From positions 256,033 to 320,032 of the forward strand of contig NZ_JAYKTT020000081.1 in NCBI RefSeq assembly GCF_038404745.2: a stretch of DNA of 64,000 nt, given 5' to 3'. The DNA is from Chlorogloeopsis sp038404745. Lineage in GTDB: Bacteria > Cyanobacteriota > Cyanobacteriia > Cyanobacteriales > Nostocaceae. Below are positions 61,503 to 64,000 of this stretch, piece by piece. The position numbers were made by a program, and so were the translations under genes. The notes below the pieces were generated by a model. That model saw only the letters and a list, made by a program, of their open reading frames with translations. It was not told where the DNA came from and made no database searches. Every line of letters begins with the position of its first letter. Position 1 is the stretch's first letter.

Positions 61503-62534
61503 TCAGGGAGTGTTAACTATGTACTTCTCGATGTCATCCAGCACCGCATGAGCTGCAAGGATATTAAATCCATACCAGACTTTGGAATTCACAAAATACA
61601 CTTGATTTTGCTGCACTGCTTTGAGCTTGAACCATAAGGGCTTCCGTTGAAGTTGTTTTATGACAGAGCTGTCATTTTCACTATAAGTAGCAAGAAAAAG
61701 AATATCGCTATCAATTTCTGGTAGAGTTTCTTCAGAAATCATAGAATTTGGGATATTCAATATTCCAGATATCGGTTTTAGTAATCCCAGTTCGTCCAAA
61801 ATTCTATTCCCAAAGGTTTTGCGTGTGTAACGGAGTTGGCCACCGGAAGCATATAAAAATGATGCTCGAATGGGTTGTTGGCGACTCTCTTTTGTAGAAA
61901 CTGCTCCTTCATGATCTGCCGCAGAACTTACACTCAATACTTGCTTCAATTTTTGAACACGGCGATCGTAGTCATTTAGAAGTTGAGTGGCTAATTCTGT
62001 TTTTTCAAGCACCCTGGCAACATCTTTGAGGTGTTGCTTCCAATCGCCTCTGGTTTCCATCCAAGGCAAAACTACTGTAGGAGCAATTTGTGACAACTGG
62101 TTATAGATTCCGTTAAATGTCCCATGAGAAATAACAATAATTAGGTCGGGATTGAGTAATACAACTTGTTCTAAATTAAGTTGGGAGCCGTACATCAGCT
62201 TGACTCCATCTCGCTTTTCCCCAAGGTAAAGCATATTATCTACATTTTCATACTGTAGATACGCCCCAACAGGTTTGGTATTCAAAGCAAGTAGATGACC
62301 AAGATCAGTTTGAGACAAAGCTATAATTCGTTGTGGATTTAGAGGGATGCAAGTGTTTCCCTTTATATGCTGTACAACTAGGCAGGAAGTTGAGGTTAGT
62401 TTAGCATTCAACATTTTGCTACGATCAACAACTGTGCTGCTACAAGCTGAGACAATCACAACTGTGAGTAGTGATAGCAATAGCCGTTGACTTACGCCCC
62501 TCCATTCCCGTTTGCAAAGCAGGGAAGCTAGCAT
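61503..62534 (-). CDS. Iron-siderophore ABC transporter substrate-binding lipoprotein (FecB/FhuD-like)
   Basis: 343 residues from ATG 62534. A longer frame to 62636 adds residues of the intergenic repeat (FGESLRR) and is rejected. The signal LLLSLLTVVIVSACSS has a lipobox (VSAC), so the mature protein is a membrane-anchored periplasmic lipoprotein. The fold is the BtuF/FhuD type: RIIALSQTDLGHLLAL, LNPDLIIVISHGTF, PTVVLPWMETRGDW, then DSDILFLATYSEN. It would capture a ferric siderophore for an ABC permease, not present in the window. The TonB receptor gene upstream on the same strand supports the role. Confidence 0.9.
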   Translation of the reverse strand: MLASLLCKREWRGVSQRLLLSLLTVVIVSACSSTVVDRSKMLNAKLTSTSCLVVQHIKGNTCIPLNPQRIIALSQTDLGHLLALNTKPVGAYLQYENVDNMLYLGEKRDGVKLMYGSQLNLEQVVLLNPDLIIVISHGTFNGIYNQLSQIAPTVVLPWMETRGDWKQHLKDVARVLEKTELATQLLNDYDRRVQKLKQVLSVSSAADHEGAVSTKESRQQPIRASFLYASGGQLRYTRKTFGNRILDELGLLKPISGILNIPNSMISEETLPEIDSDILFLATYSENDSSVIKQLQRKPLWFKLKAVQQNQVYFVNSKVWYGFNILAAHAVLDDIEKYIVNTP

Positions 62535-62586
62535 TGGTTCAAGGCAGCAACTGACGAATCTTCTGAGCGACTCTCCAAAGGAGACG

Positions 62587-62790
62587 CTACGCGATCGCCT
62601 GTAATACTTCATCCACTTGTTGATCCACCTGTTCATTCGTAAACCTTGCTACACAAATTCCCTTCGCTTCAACAAACAGTTGCCACTGTTGGTCATATTT
62701 GGTTTCTACGGATTTAAAGTGACTATCACCATCAGTTTCAATGTCTAATTTGAGTTCAGGCACTTAGAAGTCAACCACAAACGTACCAGT
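62587..62790 (-). pseudogene. DUF559 endonuclease-domain remnant
   Basis: On the minus strand, frame residues FVVDF-stop-VPELKLDIETDGDSHF, then TKYDQQWQLF and RFTNEQV to a TAG at 62589-62587. This is the DUF559 pattern (a very-short-patch-repair-like nuclease domain: VDF.VPELKLAIEIDG). The stop codon TAA replaces a Tyr codon, and the N-terminal part is missing. The remnant overlaps the 5' region of the FecB-like gene and would read the same strand. Confidence 0.6.
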
Positions 62791-62835
62791 TTAGGTTATT
62801 GTCGTCATTGACAGGGGTTGTAAGGTTGGGGAAAA

Positions 62836-64000
62836 TCAAAACTCAAAGGAAATAGTTCCTTGTACTGTGAATGGTGCACCATAAGAGACCCGCAATCGAT
62901 TAAAGGCATTTTCAAAGTAGTCCACGTCGAAGAGGTTTTTGATATTGAGAGCAGCACGGAATCCCTTTCGCTTGTAGAAAATAGCAGCATCTGTTGTTAA
63001 ATAGCTGGGTACTTCAAATGTATTTCCAGTATCTCCGGCGCGATCGCCCACATAGAAAAGTCCCAAACCAAACCCCAAACCTTGCAAGTCTCCTTGTTGA
63101 ATTTCATAGGTTGTCCATAAGCTTGCAGCATGAGGAGTCGTCTGTAGTACGCGATTGCCGACTGGAATGCTATTATCTTTGGTGACGCGAGCATCGTTGT
63201 AAGCATAACTGGCAAAGATATTCCACCCCGGTAAAATTTCACCTGCAATGCTAAGTTCGATTCCTTGGCTGCGCTGTTCTCCAGTTTGAATAGAGAAGCC
63301 TATATTATCTGGATCGTCGGTTAGAACATTCGATTGGGTAATATCGTAGAAAGCCAGTGTAGTTGAAAGCCTGTCATTCAAATCTGCTTTCACCCCAACT
63401 TCATACTGAGTACCCCTTGTAGGCTCAAAGTCGCTGCCATCAAAGGCTCTACCAATCGCTGGCTCGAACGAGCGGCTGTAGTTAGCATAGAGAGAAATGG
63501 GCGGTATCGGCTGATATACAATTCCCACACGCGGACTAAAGGCGTTCCCTGATTGACTTGTTTTTGTATCGGCGAGAAAGTCCCTGTCGGTTTGCGTAAA
63601 GGTATCAAATCTACCACTCAAGAGCAACTTCAAATTATCTGCGAGCGTCACCTGATCTTGCACCAATATACCAAGTTCATCTGTCAAGATATTTGTATCG
63701 CCTCTAGATGTAATCGCTCCAGGTGGTTGACCGTAGATTGGATTGAATAAGTCGATTGGCGCACCCGATCTATTCGTAAAACTATCACTGTTCTCCAACC
63801 TTCCTAGATCGATACCAAATAGTAATTGATGCTTGATCGAACCAGTCGAAAACCTGCCAACAATATTGGTCATAAGCCTATAGTCACTATACTGGCTATC
63901 AAAATTCTCGAATGATCTCAGCAGGGTACGATTATCGGGCAAAAGTCGAGTGCCAAGGTTAATTCCATCACCATCATAGACAAGATTCCCATATCGAAAC
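62836..64000 (-). CDS. TonB-dependent siderophore receptor, C-terminal part (cut by the right edge)
   Basis: At least 387 residues in frame; the start lies beyond the window, because the frame continues open to position 64000 (for example FRYGNLVYDGDGINL). The barrel shows family features: RFSTGSIKHQLLFGIDLGRL, SPRVGIVYQPIPPISLYANY, YEVGVKADLNDRLSTTLAFY, GFGLGLFYVGDRAGDTGN, and the C-terminal end TVQGTISFEF, whose last residue is aromatic as in outer-membrane proteins. It belongs to the FhuA/siderophore type. Its gene lies upstream of the FecB-like gene on the same strand, with a DUF559 remnant between them. Confidence 0.93.
   Translation of the reverse strand, partial: FRYGNLVYDGDGINLGTRLLPDNRTLLRSFENFDSQYSDYRLMTNIVGRFSTGSIKHQLLFGIDLGRLENSDSFTNRSGAPIDLFNPIYGQPPGAITSRGDTNILTDELGILVQDQVTLADNLKLLLSGRFDTFTQTDRDFLADTKTSQSGNAFSPRVGIVYQPIPPISLYANYSRSFEPAIGRAFDGSDFEPTRGTQYEVGVKADLNDRLSTTLAFYDITQSNVLTDDPDNIGFSIQTGEQRSQGIELSIAGEILPGWNIFASYAYNDARVTKDNSIPVGNRVLQTTPHAASLWTTYEIQQGDLQGLGFGLGLFYVGDRAGDTGNTFEVPSYLTTDAAIFYKRKGFRAALNIKNLFDVDYFENAFNRLRVSYGAPFTVQGTISFEF

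Noticed and set aside
62535..62636. Extension of the FecB-like gene to 62636
   Set aside because: The added residues derive from an intergenic repeat and from the DUF559 remnant; the signal peptide begins after ATG 62534.

Overview
The window looks like chromosomal DNA of a filamentous, probably Nostocales-type cyanobacterium. It carries psbZ (photosystem II), nblA (phycobilisome degradation), a Kdp operon with a short KdpD and a kdpG-type gene, FutABC iron uptake, and a group 2 sigma factor. It also has many GCGATCGC (HIP1) octamers and intergenic repeat families typical of these genomes. I see no rRNA, CRISPR array, phage or intact transposase. One tRNA (Gly-GCC) is present.

Layout. 0-5.3 kb: a gene running off the left edge, a small membrane protein, tRNA-Gly, ribH, psbZ, and a 905-residue DHH-CBS-tRNA nucleotidyltransferase fusion. 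5.4-10.4 kb: a LysR regulator with operator-like palindromes, a DUF6825-like gene, an ABC1/UbiB kinase followed directly by a PP2C phosphatase, then nblA behind a long leader. 10.9-16 kb: Ser/Thr kinase, a hypothetical gene, anmK. 14.9-21.3 kb: kdpABGCD on the minus strand. 21.3-22.9 kb: AT-rich intergenic DNA ending in the fossil of a membrane histidine kinase. 22.9-29.5 kb: FAD monooxygenase, priA, sigma factor, GNAT acetyltransferase. 29.8-37 kb: TPR protein, TonB-dependent receptor, a 54-residue small protein, a hybrid histidine kinase with receivers at both ends. 37-42.9 kb: tandem GNAT, truB, DUF1963, DUF1400 alpha/beta hydrolase. 43.4-46.4 kb: TetR - Eis-like acetyltransferase - EamA exporter, with a palindrome at the TetR start. 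46.5-56.6 kb: VOC protein, PDDEXK-type nuclease, ligA, VWA protein, glutaminase, thioredoxin-NHL protein, KGK and DUF952 small proteins, CNNM-type membrane protein. 57-64 kb: an iron region with a Fur-box-like site, futA-futB-futC, a FecB-like lipoprotein and a TonB-dependent siderophore receptor cut by the right edge.

Themes. (1) Iron: the last 7 kb combine ferric-ion uptake (Fut) with siderophore uptake, interspersed with gene remnants, including a second copy of the last codons of futA. (2) Signalling: several kinases, a phosphatase and two-component proteins, plus a Kdp sensor protein without a kinase domain. (3) Repeats: at least five copies of a roughly 45-67 bp inverted-repeat element, many short tandem G- or C-rich tracts, and three housekeeping proteins (the tRNA nucleotidyltransferase, AnmK, PriA) whose reading frames contain in-frame stretches that look like those intergenic tracts.

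I found no clearly new multi-gene system. The items most worth checking are the in-frame repeat insertions, the nblA leader, the TetR/Eis/EamA module, the futA tail duplication and the histidine-kinase fossil. All family assignments come from motif reading without database searches.
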